DNA of 44,011 nucleotides from Microcaldota archaeon (GTDB taxonomy: Archaea > Micrarchaeota > Micrarchaeia > Micrarchaeales > Micrarchaeaceae), in assembly GCA_014874295.1 (NCBI GenBank), contig JACWAL010000022.1:1-44011 (forward strand). Direction: 5' to 3'. Made by a program: the position numbers and the translations under genes. Below are positions 15,777 through 24,469 of this stretch, one piece after another. Each line of letters opens with the position of its first letter. Within the stretch, counting starts at the first letter, position 1. The notes beneath the pieces are model-generated. The model did no database searches, was not told the origin of the DNA, and saw only the letters and a list, made by a program, of their open reading frames with translations.

Positions 15777-16409
15777 ATTGTACTCGCCGGACATTACAGC
15801 GTGTATGTGCGACGCCTTCTTCTTCCCTATCTTGTCCACCTCCATAAGCTCCTTCTCCGCGGCGTTCGCTATGTTCCTGACGCTCCCGAAGTGCTTGAGC
15901 AGCGCCCGCGCCATTTTGGCGCCAACTCCAGGTAGGTTCCCTATGATGTGTTCTTGGTATTGCGCGTCGTTGTGCGCACGCGCACCCCCCTTTGGTGACA
16001 GTTCTCTTTTCTCACCGCGCTGCTCATGCCTTGCCAGTGCGGCTATTATGCGGGCTGTGTCCCGCGCATCATCAGACATAATGACCTGCGCTCCCACATC
16101 TATATAGAGGTGGGCAATCGCTCCTGTTATGACGTTGCTTGATAGCGTGAAATCTTCCTTGCTTCCCTCCACGATTACTATTGGGGAATTGTAGTGTTCC
16201 TTCAGCCTTTCCACCTGGTCGAAGAGCCTCGTGCTTATCAACGAGCTTTCGAAGTCGCACACCGTCTTGCGCTCTATGCATACCCTGTCCGATATCAGAT
16301 AGTCCCCTACGGGCAGCGTCTTTACTTCTACAGATATGCCGCTGCTCTCCAGTGCACCTATGAGCCTCATATTCCTCTCGCGGCTGTCAACCACGACCAC
16401 CAGTTCCAT
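15759..16409 (-). CDS. XPF/Hef-type structure-specific nuclease
   Basis: A 216-residue protein with an ERCC4 nuclease domain: D8SRE, GDYLIS (Asp36) and ERKTVCDF (Glu46, Arg47, Lys48, Asp52), the family's metal-binding ERKxxxD site. The second half is a tandem helix-hairpin-helix region (GNLPGVGAKMARALLKHFGS, then KIGKKKASHIHAVM). It has no helicase domain, so it corresponds to the short crenarchaeal-type XPF rather than full Hef. Such enzymes cut branched DNA at stalled forks or during repair. It lies four bases downstream of the large GT-C-like membrane gene. Confidence 0.9.
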   Translation of the reverse strand: MELVVVVDSRERNMRLIGALESSGISVEVKTLPVGDYLISDRVCIERKTVCDFESSLISTRLFDQVERLKEHYNSPIVIVEGSKEDFTLSSNVITGAIAHLYIDVGAQVIMSDDARDTARIIAALARHEQRGEKRELSPKGGARAHNDAQYQEHIIGNLPGVGAKMARALLKHFGSVRNIANAAEKELMEVDKIGKKKASHIHAVMSGEYNSDVEP

Positions 16410-16413
16410 GGGC

Positions 16414-18717
16414 TCACCTGCTGAACGTAATGTTGCTCATCACTACGTAGCTGCCCTGCGTCGCACTGCTCGGCATGAAGAAGAGGGTGTTCGGCAGCCT
16501 CGGCCCTGAGTTGAGCACCGCGTTGGCAGTGTAAGTCCTGAGCGACGGCGTCAGGCTGAACTGCGCTATCGGGTGCACGTGACCGTACCTGTCGAGGCTC
16601 TCGATAACCAGATTGGCCGGCGAGCCGACGTATTCAGCCTGGAACGAGAGAGTGGTATTTACCTGGTCTGAGTAACCGGTTGCGATCTTATTCTGGATTC
16701 CTGTCTCATTGGCGTAGGGCGCATAAGTTATCACAGCACCGTAGCTCAGTGGGACCCATAGCGTCCTCGTGCTGCCGTTGACCACAACATACTGCGAGCC
16801 CCAATCCGACAGCACAGGGTAAGAGACATAGCTCCTGAAGAGCGACGACGACACGGCCTGCGACGTCGTGTATGCAAGCGTCGTGTTCGAAACTATCGGC
16901 TTGCCGAAGACGGAGTTTAGATATGATGCGATTTGGTTGAGTGAGCTCTGGTTGTATGCGCTCCCGTCGAGCGCGACTATTCCAACGTTGTAATTATACA
17001 TGGCAAGCAGCGTCTGGGTCGTGTAGTTTTGCTGTATTGGCGATTCGAAGACCATACTGCCTCCGGCCTGTAGATTGTACGCCTGCACTATCAAAGGCAT
17101 GTTGAGCATGTATGCCTGCTGCGTGGAGTTCATGCGCGTGAGGTACGCACCCACTGTGGGCTTGTGCGTTATCGCAGTGTAAAGCAGCGCCTTGCCTCCG
17201 TAGAGCTGCGGGTTGGGCGACTGCTGGTTGGGAAGCAGCGGCAGGTTCAGGACGCTGAAGTTGCCAGGAGTGTTGGCAATGCCGTAATAGATGTCGGGCA
17301 CGCTTATCGGTGTAGTCGTGGCTGAAGCTATGCTTCCGGTCATTATGCCGCTGCCCTCGATGACGACCAGTGCGGCGATTACGATTGTTATTACAGGAGC
17401 ATACCTCTTGGCCTTCTGGTTGGACAACAGCTGGGACACGCCCAGCGCGGCGAGCACCGCCATTGCCATGCTGACCACGAGGTCGAATCTTCCGGCTTCG
17501 CGTATGACACTTGTTACAGGAACCTGACTCAATGCGGAGTATATGCCAGGTATGCCTGTATTGATTGTGCCTATGTTGAGCGAAGGCCCTACCGCCACCC
17601 AACCGAACAGCGCCGCGATTACCGCCCATAGCACCGCCCTCCTCCTGTCCCTGTACAGCGCGTATAGCGACAGCGCAAGTACTGTGTAGCCAATGTAGGC
17701 GGTAGTTTCAGTAGGGTCGTATCCGAACACGTAAGATGTGTTCGGCACCGCGAGTATGCTGTTGAGCGGCCCAGGAATGAAGAACGAAAGCAGGTTGTCG
17801 CTCCATGATTGCAATGTCTGCGGGGTGTTATACTGGTTGATCGACGAGAGCGCGCCAGGCTGCAGCAGCGCGTGCAAAATTGGTACGAAACCGAACGAAC
17901 CAAGCACGGCCGTTGCCACTGCGGCTATCCCTATGTCAATCCAAAACTTCCTGCTAAGCATGCGCTTCCTCCTGAAGAGCAGATACGCGAGGAACATGAC
18001 GACTAGCAGCATGAGCACCATTATACCCTGTTCCACGTCGCCCATGAACATCGCTAGCACCATAGAGGTACCGAGGCCGATTGGCTGCCATATACCGCCA
18101 TCCTGCCTTGCTATCCTCATGAAGAAATAGGCGGCGAGCGGCACCCATGATATGAAGAGCCAGTCGATGTGCGCTGTCGCCTGCATGAAGTGGAATGCGC
18201 TGAACGAGAACGCGAGGCCCGCCACGAACGCAGCATAAGCGTTCTTCGTCAGGTAACGCGCCAATACGAACATCGTGATGCCAGATACGGCGAAGGAGGC
18301 GAAGAACATAACGTTGTACGCGAATGCGAGGCTGACTCCCTGGAACGGCGCTGACAGCAGTGAGCCTATCGGCATCATTGTCTGGAATGCTAGGCTCGCA
18401 CCTATCGGCGGGAACACAAGGTTGGTGTACCAGATGCTAGAGTGCAAAGTGAATGTCGCATAACTGACCCACCATATATCCCACAGATTCTGGTACACGT
18501 CCCCACCCGTGCCAGGAGCCGTGGTGGTCACGTTCGCAAGGACTGGCGAGAACACAATGAACGCAACGATTAGGAACACGACGAATAATGCAGTGTACGT
18601 CAGCGCGTGCCTTGCCAAGTATGACGGGTCAGCGATGTACTTATGCCACTTTGCGCCCGCGGCGGCGCTGCCTTCCATGCCGGCAGCGTGATGTACCCCT
18701 ACAGACTCTTCACCCAT
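16414..18717 (-). CDS. Large polytopic membrane protein, GT-C glycosyltransferase-like
   Basis: The 767-residue protein has a cytosolic start of about 40 residues, then about ten to twelve transmembrane helices to about residue 440. A C-terminal extracellular domain of more than 300 residues follows, with many NxS/T sites. The first outer loop after helix 1 carries GTGGDVYQNLWDIWWV. An acidic residue in this loop is typical of the GT-C fold, which transfers sugars from lipid carriers. REAGRFDLVVSMAMAVLAALG and the YGIANTP segment resemble uncharacterised archaeal and bacterial membrane glycosyltransferases of the YfhO kind. The divergent GT2 and flippase genes support a role in surface glycan assembly. 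The exact reaction is unknown. Confidence 0.65.
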   Translation of the reverse strand: MGEESVGVHHAAGMEGSAAAGAKWHKYIADPSYLARHALTYTALFVVFLIVAFIVFSPVLANVTTTAPGTGGDVYQNLWDIWWVSYATFTLHSSIWYTNLVFPPIGASLAFQTMMPIGSLLSAPFQGVSLAFAYNVMFFASFAVSGITMFVLARYLTKNAYAAFVAGLAFSFSAFHFMQATAHIDWLFISWVPLAAYFFMRIARQDGGIWQPIGLGTSMVLAMFMGDVEQGIMVLMLLVVMFLAYLLFRRKRMLSRKFWIDIGIAAVATAVLGSFGFVPILHALLQPGALSSINQYNTPQTLQSWSDNLLSFFIPGPLNSILAVPNTSYVFGYDPTETTAYIGYTVLALSLYALYRDRRRAVLWAVIAALFGWVAVGPSLNIGTINTGIPGIYSALSQVPVTSVIREAGRFDLVVSMAMAVLAALGVSQLLSNQKAKRYAPVITIVIAALVVIEGSGIMTGSIASATTTPISVPDIYYGIANTPGNFSVLNLPLLPNQQSPNPQLYGGKALLYTAITHKPTVGAYLTRMNSTQQAYMLNMPLIVQAYNLQAGGSMVFESPIQQNYTTQTLLAMYNYNVGIVALDGSAYNQSSLNQIASYLNSVFGKPIVSNTTLAYTTSQAVSSSLFRSYVSYPVLSDWGSQYVVVNGSTRTLWVPLSYGAVITYAPYANETGIQNKIATGYSDQVNTTLSFQAEYVGSPANLVIESLDRYGHVHPIAQFSLTPSLRTYTANAVLNSGPRLPNTLFFMPSSATQGSYVVMSNITFSR

Positions 18718-18797
18718 GCGATCAACAGGAACCAGTAGCGTCAGTTAGAACAGTTATATTAGTTTGTTTGTAAGGTTATGTATTAAGCTCTTTTGCC

Positions 18798-19505
18798 ATG
18801 ATCGCGATGGACTACGGCAATCTCACGATAATAATACCGACTCTGAACGAGGCGGGCAACATAGGCAGGCTCATCAAAATCCTCTCGTCATCCTATCCTA
18901 ACGCCAAAATAATAGTGAGCGACGACGGTTCGCATGACGGCACGAAGGAGGAAGTCACAAAGTACGGTAAGAAGGCTGATGCCATTCTGCTTGACAGAAG
19001 CCAAAAGACGGTGCATGGCCTGACTGCGAGCGTAGTAGACGCCGCCACAACGGTAAGGACGAGGTACATAATCGTTATGGATGCGGACCTCCAGCATCCT
19101 CCAGAGGCAGTAGGAAAAATTTACGATAAGCTGCTGAATGGTGCTGATATCGCAATAGCCACAAGGACCAGTGTAGAGAACTGGAGCCTCTACAGGAAGA
19201 TGGTCTCGCTCGGCATAACTGCAATCGCGACCATGGTCTTCAAAGCAAGGCATAAGCCAGTCACAAGGGACATGATGTCGGGGTTCTTCGGTATAAGGGC
19301 GCGACTCTTCAAGAATCTAATCAGCAGGGACATAGGTGGCTTCATCATGGGGGGCTACAAGGTGTTGCTCGACACGTTGCGCATGGTGGGCGACGATACC
19401 GTGATAGCAGAGGTGCCTTACTCTACCTTCCATTCTAGGGAACATGGCAGGTCGAAGTTTAAGCCGAATCACATGCTCGAAACGCTCAGGTCAATATTCC
19501 GGTGA
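18798..19505 (+). CDS. Family 2 glycosyltransferase, dolichol-phosphate-sugar synthase-like
   Basis: The 235-residue enzyme starts IIIPTLNEAGNIGRLI, has VSDDGSHDGT, and the metal-binding MDADLQHPPEAV, all typical of DPM1-type GT2 enzymes that load a sugar onto dolichol phosphate. R/G-rich end FHSREHGRSKFKPNHM is also family-typical. No C-terminal membrane helices, so a soluble or peripheral DPM1-like form. It heads an operon with the flippase and ThpR genes and is divergent from the GT-C-like gene. Together these look like an archaeal N-glycan or surface polysaccharide set. Start ATG 18798 or 18807. Confidence 0.85.
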   Translation: MIAMDYGNLTIIIPTLNEAGNIGRLIKILSSSYPNAKIIVSDDGSHDGTKEEVTKYGKKADAILLDRSQKTVHGLTASVVDAATTVRTRYIIVMDADLQHPPEAVGKIYDKLLNGADIAIATRTSVENWSLYRKMVSLGITAIATMVFKARHKPVTRDMMSGFFGIRARLFKNLISRDIGGFIMGGYKVLLDTLRMVGDDTVIAEVPYSTFHSREHGRSKFKPNHMLETLRSIFR

Positions 19506-19556
19506 TGCCGCAACTATTGCTGCTGCTTTTTAGCGTTTTGTCTGCAATATCTGTGC

Positions 19557-21131
19557 ATGGCTGCTTCGAAGAGGTCAATCGCGAGTGGCACGAAGCTCGA
19601 ACATGGCAGGAGGGCCGCGCGGATGGCCAGCTATATACTGATAGCCAAGGTGCTCTCGTTCCTCGCTATGGGCATTGCATTCCTTGTGGTGGTGAGGCTT
19701 CTCGGGCCCAATCTCTACGGGGTATACACGGTCGCGCTTGCCGCATCGGGCTTCTTTGGTACATTCGGCAGCCTTGGGATAAGCTCGGCGCTGATGAAGT
19801 TCATACCGGAATATATGGAGCGCAAGGAGAAGAAGAAGGTTGGTAGGACAATTGCGGACGGCATGTGGATAATGCTGCTGATGGGAACTGCCTTCGCGGC
19901 TATAACTTTCCTCCTGAGCGGCTACCTTGCCGCGGGCATGCACAATCCATCATACGGGCCGGTTATACAGGTCGCCTCGCTGGTCGTGGTGCTCAGCGTG
20001 CTATACGGGGCGATAACATCTGTTCTGATCGGCCTTGGAAGGGAAAGGCAGTTCGCAGCCGTCACCATAATCCAGGTAGTATCGCAGGCAGCACTCGCCA
20101 TATTGCTCGCGCTGTCCGGATGGGGCGCTTACGCCCCGCTGGTCGCGCTCATACTTGGATATGTAATAGGCCTCGCGCTCTCGCTCGCGTTCGTCTATCT
20201 GCGCGACGCGGTTACGGCCATGCGCCCATCGGGCAGCGGCATGAGGGAACTGTTGAAGTTCTCGTGGCCAATTGGGCTGTCGGGAATACTCGGGTCTTCG
20301 ATCAACAACATCATTCCGATAGTGCTGGGTGTGTTTGCGACCGCATTCGTGCTCGGCAACTTCGGGGTAGTGTCGAAGATATCGTCGCTGATGGACATAG
20401 TGACAGGATCGATAGGCATGGCGCTACTGCCCAGCTTCGCTGGCAGCTTCGCCCGCGGCGAGTCCACCAAGAGGGTTGGGAAGTATTACGCATATTCGGT
20501 GCACTTCTCGTTCGTGCTCATGGCGCCAGTCATAATAGCGGTCATAATGCTGGCACAGCCCGTCTCAGTTACCGCATTCTCGGCGCTGTACACCCTTGCT
20601 CCAGCATATGTGCAGATCTTCGCGCTCGGCCTGCTTGTCAGCATCTTCGGCATATACACCACGCAGCTGCTGATAGGAGCGGGGAAGGTGAAGCAGCTCA
20701 TCAAGTACACCGCCGCCATGACTGCCATACAGCTCGCTCTCATACCTATGCTGATACCCACGCTCGGGGGGTACGGTGCGGTATTGCTGCTTTACCTTAT
20801 AACACCACTGCTCACTGACACACTGTTCATATACGCGATAAAGAGGGACTTCGGCGCCGGCATATGGGTCGGCAAGCTCGCGAGAGCGAGCGCGGCCAAT
20901 GCGATGATGGCCGTGCTACTGCTTCCGGTGATGTGGTTCCTAGGCAGCTCGTATGTCTCGATAATAGCGGCCGCGGTGCTAATATTCGCGGCCTATCCGC
21001 CTCTCATAGCGGTTACTGGGGGCCTTACCGCCAAGGACCTTGACATAATGAGGAATGTGATGCGCGGGGTGCCAGCATTAGGGCAGCTGATGGGGGTGCT
21101 ATCATCTTATGCAGGACTGTTCTCACGGTGA
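19557..21131 (+). CDS. Polysaccharide/lipid-linked oligosaccharide flippase (MOP superfamily)
   Basis: A 524-residue protein with about 14 transmembrane helices. The start YILIAKVLSFLAMGIAFLVV followed by RLLGPNLYGVYTVALAASG is characteristic of Wzx-type transporters that flip lipid-linked glycans across the membrane. Charged loops such as EYMERKEKKKVGRTI sit between helices 2 and 3. The upstream GT2 gene ends 51 bases before it, and ThpR begins four bases after it, so they are probably cotranscribed. Confidence 0.9.
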   Translation: MAASKRSIASGTKLEHGRRAARMASYILIAKVLSFLAMGIAFLVVVRLLGPNLYGVYTVALAASGFFGTFGSLGISSALMKFIPEYMERKEKKKVGRTIADGMWIMLLMGTAFAAITFLLSGYLAAGMHNPSYGPVIQVASLVVVLSVLYGAITSVLIGLGRERQFAAVTIIQVVSQAALAILLALSGWGAYAPLVALILGYVIGLALSLAFVYLRDAVTAMRPSGSGMRELLKFSWPIGLSGILGSSINNIIPIVLGVFATAFVLGNFGVVSKISSLMDIVTGSIGMALLPSFAGSFARGESTKRVGKYYAYSVHFSFVLMAPVIIAVIMLAQPVSVTAFSALYTLAPAYVQIFALGLLVSIFGIYTTQLLIGAGKVKQLIKYTAAMTAIQLALIPMLIPTLGGYGAVLLLYLITPLLTDTLFIYAIKRDFGAGIWVGKLARASAANAMMAVLLLPVMWFLGSSYVSIIAAAVLIFAAYPPLIAVTGGLTAKDLDIMRNVMRGVPALGQLMGVLSSYAGLFSR

Positions 21132-21135
21132 GCTT

Positions 21136-21687
21136 ATGGCTAGGGCGTTCATAGCTGTTGAACCTCCGAAAGAATTGAAGCGGTCAATTGTATCCGCAAT
21201 CCCAAGACTTGCTGGCGTCAGGATGCTCGGCGAGAGCATAATGCATATAACGCTTGCATTCCTTGGCGAGGTCGATGAAAAGCGGGTTGCTGACCTCAAG
21301 GTAGAGCTGGGCAAGGTAAGGATGTATCCCTTCGATATCACGTTCAGGGGAACAAGGCTCCTCGGAACGCGCGAGCATGCTGTGCTCTGCGCGAATGTTG
21401 GCACTGGAGCTGTCGCGCTCGCATCGCTCCATGCAGCTGCCAGAGAGGCATGCACTGCATCAAACATAAGGCTTGATGAAACGAGATTCATAGCGCACAT
21501 GACAATTGGAAGGATAAAAGACACAAAGGAGTGCGGGCCGGATCTTGAGGGGTTTATGCGCTCCTCCCAATCCAATGAGTTCGGCGGCTTCGCGTGCGAG
21601 TCCTTCTTTTTGGAATCAAGCATGTTGACCCCATCAGGGCCTGTTTACACAAAGCTACTTGAGGTGAAGCTGCGCGGCTGGCAGTGA
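21136..21687 (+). CDS. thpR: RNA 2',3'-cyclic phosphodiesterase (2H family)
   Basis: A 183-residue 2H phosphoesterase. The two HxTx motifs are HITLAFLG (His37) and HMTIGR (His121), with the typical N-terminus MARAFIAVEPP. The family hydrolyses 2',3'-cyclic phosphates or ligates RNA ends 2'-5' in vitro. I chose ATG 21136, which follows the flippase stop by four bases and gives the standard family start; an earlier in-frame ATG at 21109 lies inside the flippase gene. RNA-end chemistry may connect it to tRNA splicing, but the genetic context is glycan synthesis. Confidence 0.9.
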   Translation: MARAFIAVEPPKELKRSIVSAIPRLAGVRMLGESIMHITLAFLGEVDEKRVADLKVELGKVRMYPFDITFRGTRLLGTREHAVLCANVGTGAVALASLHAAAREACTASNIRLDETRFIAHMTIGRIKDTKECGPDLEGFMRSSQSNEFGGFACESFFLESSMLTPSGPVYTKLLEVKLRGWQ

Positions 21688-21721
21688 GCAGTGCGCACGT
21701 GCAACCGTAAAAACTAGACAC

Positions 21722-21773
21722 CCGATTGCTCTAGCAATAATAGCTGTATTAGAGCGGCAGCCTGCCCAATCGG
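21722..21773. other. Nested inverted repeats between convergent genes (three-way junction-like)
   Basis: CCGATTG (21722-21728) pairs with CAATCGG (21767-21773). Inside, CTCTA/TAGAG (21729-21733 and 21750-21754) forms a second stem, and GGC/GCC (21756-21758 and 21764-21766) a small third one. The 132-base gap between the ends of thpR and the convergent ATPase gene contains nothing else I can read. It may be a bidirectional terminator or a structured RNA. Confidence 0.4.
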
Positions 21774-21819
21774 AGATAAACAGATTGTTACAACATACCA
21801 CAGCGGAATCTACAATAGA

Positions 21820-23256
21820 TTAACCGGTTGCTTCCTCGATTGCTGCGAGGTCGAAAAGCATCACATCCTCTTTTTTGGCGCGCTCCTTCATGCCTTCGGT
21901 GAAACCTGCCTTGCTGAACAACACATAGCTTATCTTTTTGAGCTTCCCATGCCATTGCATTGTTTCTACTTTCCTCCTTAAATTGTCATAGATATCAATG
22001 CCGGCCTGTCTATTAGTCCATTTGCAATCGGCAAACAGCGCAGCCTTTGTTTCATAGTTCAGTGCAACTATATCTATTTCCTCTTCGTCAAGCGCCTGCC
22101 CCTTGTTCGGGTTCCTGCCCCACCACTTTCCTATTCTTGTGAATCTCGGTAATTTGCCCTCTTGTGACAATTTGTTGATTACATACCTAGAGATATCTTC
22201 GAACCTGTAAGGAACTATGGCTTCGGCGCTGCTTTTAGCAGCTTCTCTCAAACCATCATAATTTCCAAGTTCGAGTTGATCTGCGTTCTTATGAGCGAAG
22301 TTAAACCAGAACGCCAAGTAGTTGCTATTTAACACATACCTGCCTCTCTTCTGCGGTCGGTCCGCCTTTATATCTATAGGTTTTTCATACCTTACCATAT
22401 TCAGCACATCCATAAGCGCATATAGGTATGGCTGCACAGACGTCTGCTTTATATCGAGTAGGCTGCTTATCTCGCCCCTTGTGTGCCTGCCGGATGCAAT
22501 CGCATAAAGTATCGAAAAGTATGTTGGAGAGGCCCTACCAAACTCCTCCATCAGGAAGTCTCTAGGTTGCGTGAGGAGCGTGCTATTTTCTTTTACAAGC
22601 ACATTATCGATAAACCCTTCCATTGTGTTTATTCTATTGTCCCTCATCATGCCGTAGAACTGCGGTAGACCTCCGAAAACAGAGTAAAGCTTTATTTTTT
22701 CTTTCATGCCGCCTCTAGTTATCTTGGTTACGGCACCAAAGTCAAATTCCTTCAGATGTAGGCTTGCGGTTGCCCTGCCGAAGAGGGGGTTCCCACGGTC
22801 AAAGAACAGTCTCTTCATCATGCCTATGGATGAACCTGATACAAGTATGGAGATTTTTGTACTCTTTAATCGTGTATCTACATACTTCTGTATGTTTGCA
22901 ATTAATTGAGGGCTCACCTTCGAAAAACGCTGGAATTCATCGAAATATAATATCAACCTTCTTGATGTACCGAGGTTGAAAATGCCTTCAAGAAACGAGT
23001 CCCACGAAGCTGGATAAAAGGCGGCCGTTGCCTCTTGCTTCCTTATTGCCGATGAAAACTCGTTTAGTAGTTCCATGCTGCTTTTTTCCGAGTTAACGTA
23101 CAAGTAAACGCCACCAAGGCTATCGATCAACCTGCCTATGAGCGCAGTCTTGCCAATCCTCCTTCCCCCGTAGAGCACAATGAATGACCCTTCTTTCTTC
23201 AATTCGCCTGCGAGATACGTTAGCTCCTTCTCACGGTCTAGGAACGTGCCTGCCAT
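21820..23256 (-). CDS. Archaeal ATPase (AAA, ATPase_2 type) with DUF234 nuclease-like C-terminus
   Basis: A 478-residue protein of the archaeal STAND-like ATPase family common in accessory regions. Walker A is GGRRIGKTA (residues 30-38), Walker B LILYFDEFQRF near residue 120, and sensor-like ILVSGSSIGMM follows. A winged-helix region lies near residues 260-320 (SGRHTRGEISSLLDIKQTSVQPYL). The C-terminal DUF234 part contains EEEIDIVAL and ALFADCKW, which fits the PD-(D/E)xK nuclease-like core of this family. Function is unknown; links to mobile elements or defence have been suggested for the family. I chose ATG 23256 (MAGTFLDREKEL); the upstream codons are A/T-rich promoter sequence. The gene is noticeably more A/T-rich than its neighbours, consistent with transfer. 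Confidence 0.85.
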   Translation of the reverse strand: MAGTFLDREKELTYLAGELKKEGSFIVLYGGRRIGKTALIGRLIDSLGGVYLYVNSEKSSMELLNEFSSAIRKQEATAAFYPASWDSFLEGIFNLGTSRRLILYFDEFQRFSKVSPQLIANIQKYVDTRLKSTKISILVSGSSIGMMKRLFFDRGNPLFGRATASLHLKEFDFGAVTKITRGGMKEKIKLYSVFGGLPQFYGMMRDNRINTMEGFIDNVLVKENSTLLTQPRDFLMEEFGRASPTYFSILYAIASGRHTRGEISSLLDIKQTSVQPYLYALMDVLNMVRYEKPIDIKADRPQKRGRYVLNSNYLAFWFNFAHKNADQLELGNYDGLREAAKSSAEAIVPYRFEDISRYVINKLSQEGKLPRFTRIGKWWGRNPNKGQALDEEEIDIVALNYETKAALFADCKWTNRQAGIDIYDNLRRKVETMQWHGKLKKISYVLFSKAGFTEGMKERAKKEDVMLFDLAAIEEATG

Positions 23257-23422
23257 GATTATTTTTATAATGATTATATTTATAATCCTTTGTCCGATTT
23301 GTTGGCAAGTCCTCTTTGGAATGGCAGTGCGCACTCAGTGCACGCTATTTGAAATTGAGCTGAACTGCAACATGCAATATGGGAATCTATTTATGTTTTT
23401 TTTGATTAGTATCAGCGGGATC
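23257..23422. promoter_or_regulatory. Divergent promoter region, ATPase gene and LamG copy 2
   Basis: Next to the ATPase start is a run of ATTATTTTTATAATGATTAT followed by ATTTATAAT, overlapping A/T-rich dyads that hold the minus-strand TATA box. Toward the LamG gene, CTATTTATG at about 23389-23397 is the best plus-strand TATA candidate, about 30 bases before ATG 23423. A 10-bp palindrome AGTGCGCACT lies at 23336-23345. Nothing in the gap looks coding. Confidence 0.4.
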
Positions 23423-24346
23423 ATGAAGATAACACACACACACAAGATAAGCATCATCAGCAGCAACTTTAGGAACCAGTCCGCGATGGAGTACCTGATG
23501 ACCTATGGGTGGGCGATCCTCATCATCGCGGTGGTCCTGGGCGCGCTCTATTCCTTAGGTGTCTTCAACATGTCCGCATACATGCCGAAGATAGGGCCTG
23601 GAGTCTGCCACGTCTTCAGGCCGAACGGCCCCGGCACTTCGTGGAACGTGGCGCTCACAGGAAGCTGTGCTGGTTACCTTCCACAATACGTCGCGCAGTT
23701 CGCAAATACACTAGGCAGTGGAAACGTACAAATATCAATCAAAAGTCCTTCGGCTCTACAAAACAATAACGGGCCTTTCACAATAAGCGTGTGGTTAGAC
23801 TCAAACCTGTGGCTATCTACTAGTGTACAACAAATTGTAATGTACAATGAACAACCTTCAATCAGCGGTTTCAGATTTGGTACTGTGGGTCCAGCAGGGG
23901 ATATTGGCTTCTGGACAACCCAGAGCGGCGGTACATTGAGCTTAATTATATCAAGTAACTTTTTGAACTCGCACACGTGGTATCATGTGGTGGTTGTCTA
24001 CCAAAACCAGGCAGGTACGCTCTACGTGAATGGCGTAAATGTGGTAAGCGGCACCGGAAATTACATTGGTAACACGCAGAATTTGATTATCGGGCCGCAG
24101 GGTGGGTCATATTCTATAAACGGCTCCGTCGCCAACGTCCAGGTCTACGACGCCTCGCTGACGGCCAATCAGGTGCAATATCTCTATCAAGAAGGTATCG
24201 GCGGCGCGCCCATCTACCTGCAGCACTTAGTTGGGTGGTGGCCCCTCAACGGCGACACCAATGATTACTCTGGAAATAATAACAATGGAGTTCCCACCAA
24301 TATAGCTTTTAACGGTTCATGGACTAGCGGGTATACAATTCCATGA
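23423..24346 (+). CDS. Pilin-like LamG-domain surface protein, copy 2
   Basis: The 307-residue product has a leader MKITHTHKISIISSNFRN, then QSAMEYLMTYGWAIL and the membrane helix shared with copies 1 and 3. The next ~45 residues (through TGSCAGYLPQYVAQF) are nearly identical to copy 1. The centre (residues about 85-230) is a LamG-like beta-sandwich (FTISVWLDSNLW, TWYHVVVVYQNQAGTLYVNGV, SINGSVANVQVYDASLTANQ) but shows little identity to copy 1 in loops. The tail GWWPLNGDTNDYSGNNNNGV is again shared. I start at ATG 23423, since upstream codons overlap the divergent ATPase gene. Prediction: exported and held at the cell surface after prepilin-peptidase processing; binding partner unknown. Confidence 0.8.
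   Translation: MKITHTHKISIISSNFRNQSAMEYLMTYGWAILIIAVVLGALYSLGVFNMSAYMPKIGPGVCHVFRPNGPGTSWNVALTGSCAGYLPQYVAQFANTLGSGNVQISIKSPSALQNNNGPFTISVWLDSNLWLSTSVQQIVMYNEQPSISGFRFGTVGPAGDIGFWTTQSGGTLSLIISSNFLNSHTWYHVVVVYQNQAGTLYVNGVNVVSGTGNYIGNTQNLIIGPQGGSYSINGSVANVQVYDASLTANQVQYLYQEGIGGAPIYLQHLVGWWPLNGDTNDYSGNNNNGVPTNIAFNGSWTSGYTIP
23561..23598 (+). repeat. 38-nt identical block in LamG copy 2
   Basis: Same bases as 4567-4604 (minus strand) and 43889-43926, encoding VFNMSAYMPKIG. Confidence 0.85.
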
Positions 24347-24469
24347 TATTAGGCTCCAGGCGTGGCATATTGTTTTTTAAACGTTGCCGACAATAATATA
24401 ACGACTGTTTGTACAGTGTCAGCGCAGTGCCGCTACCGCAGCGTATCTTGCGCAATCGCGAGTGAATGC

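Noticed and set aside
24362-24469. N-terminal extension of RpoD
   Set aside because: No similarity to the family, and ATG 24470 gives the standard start.
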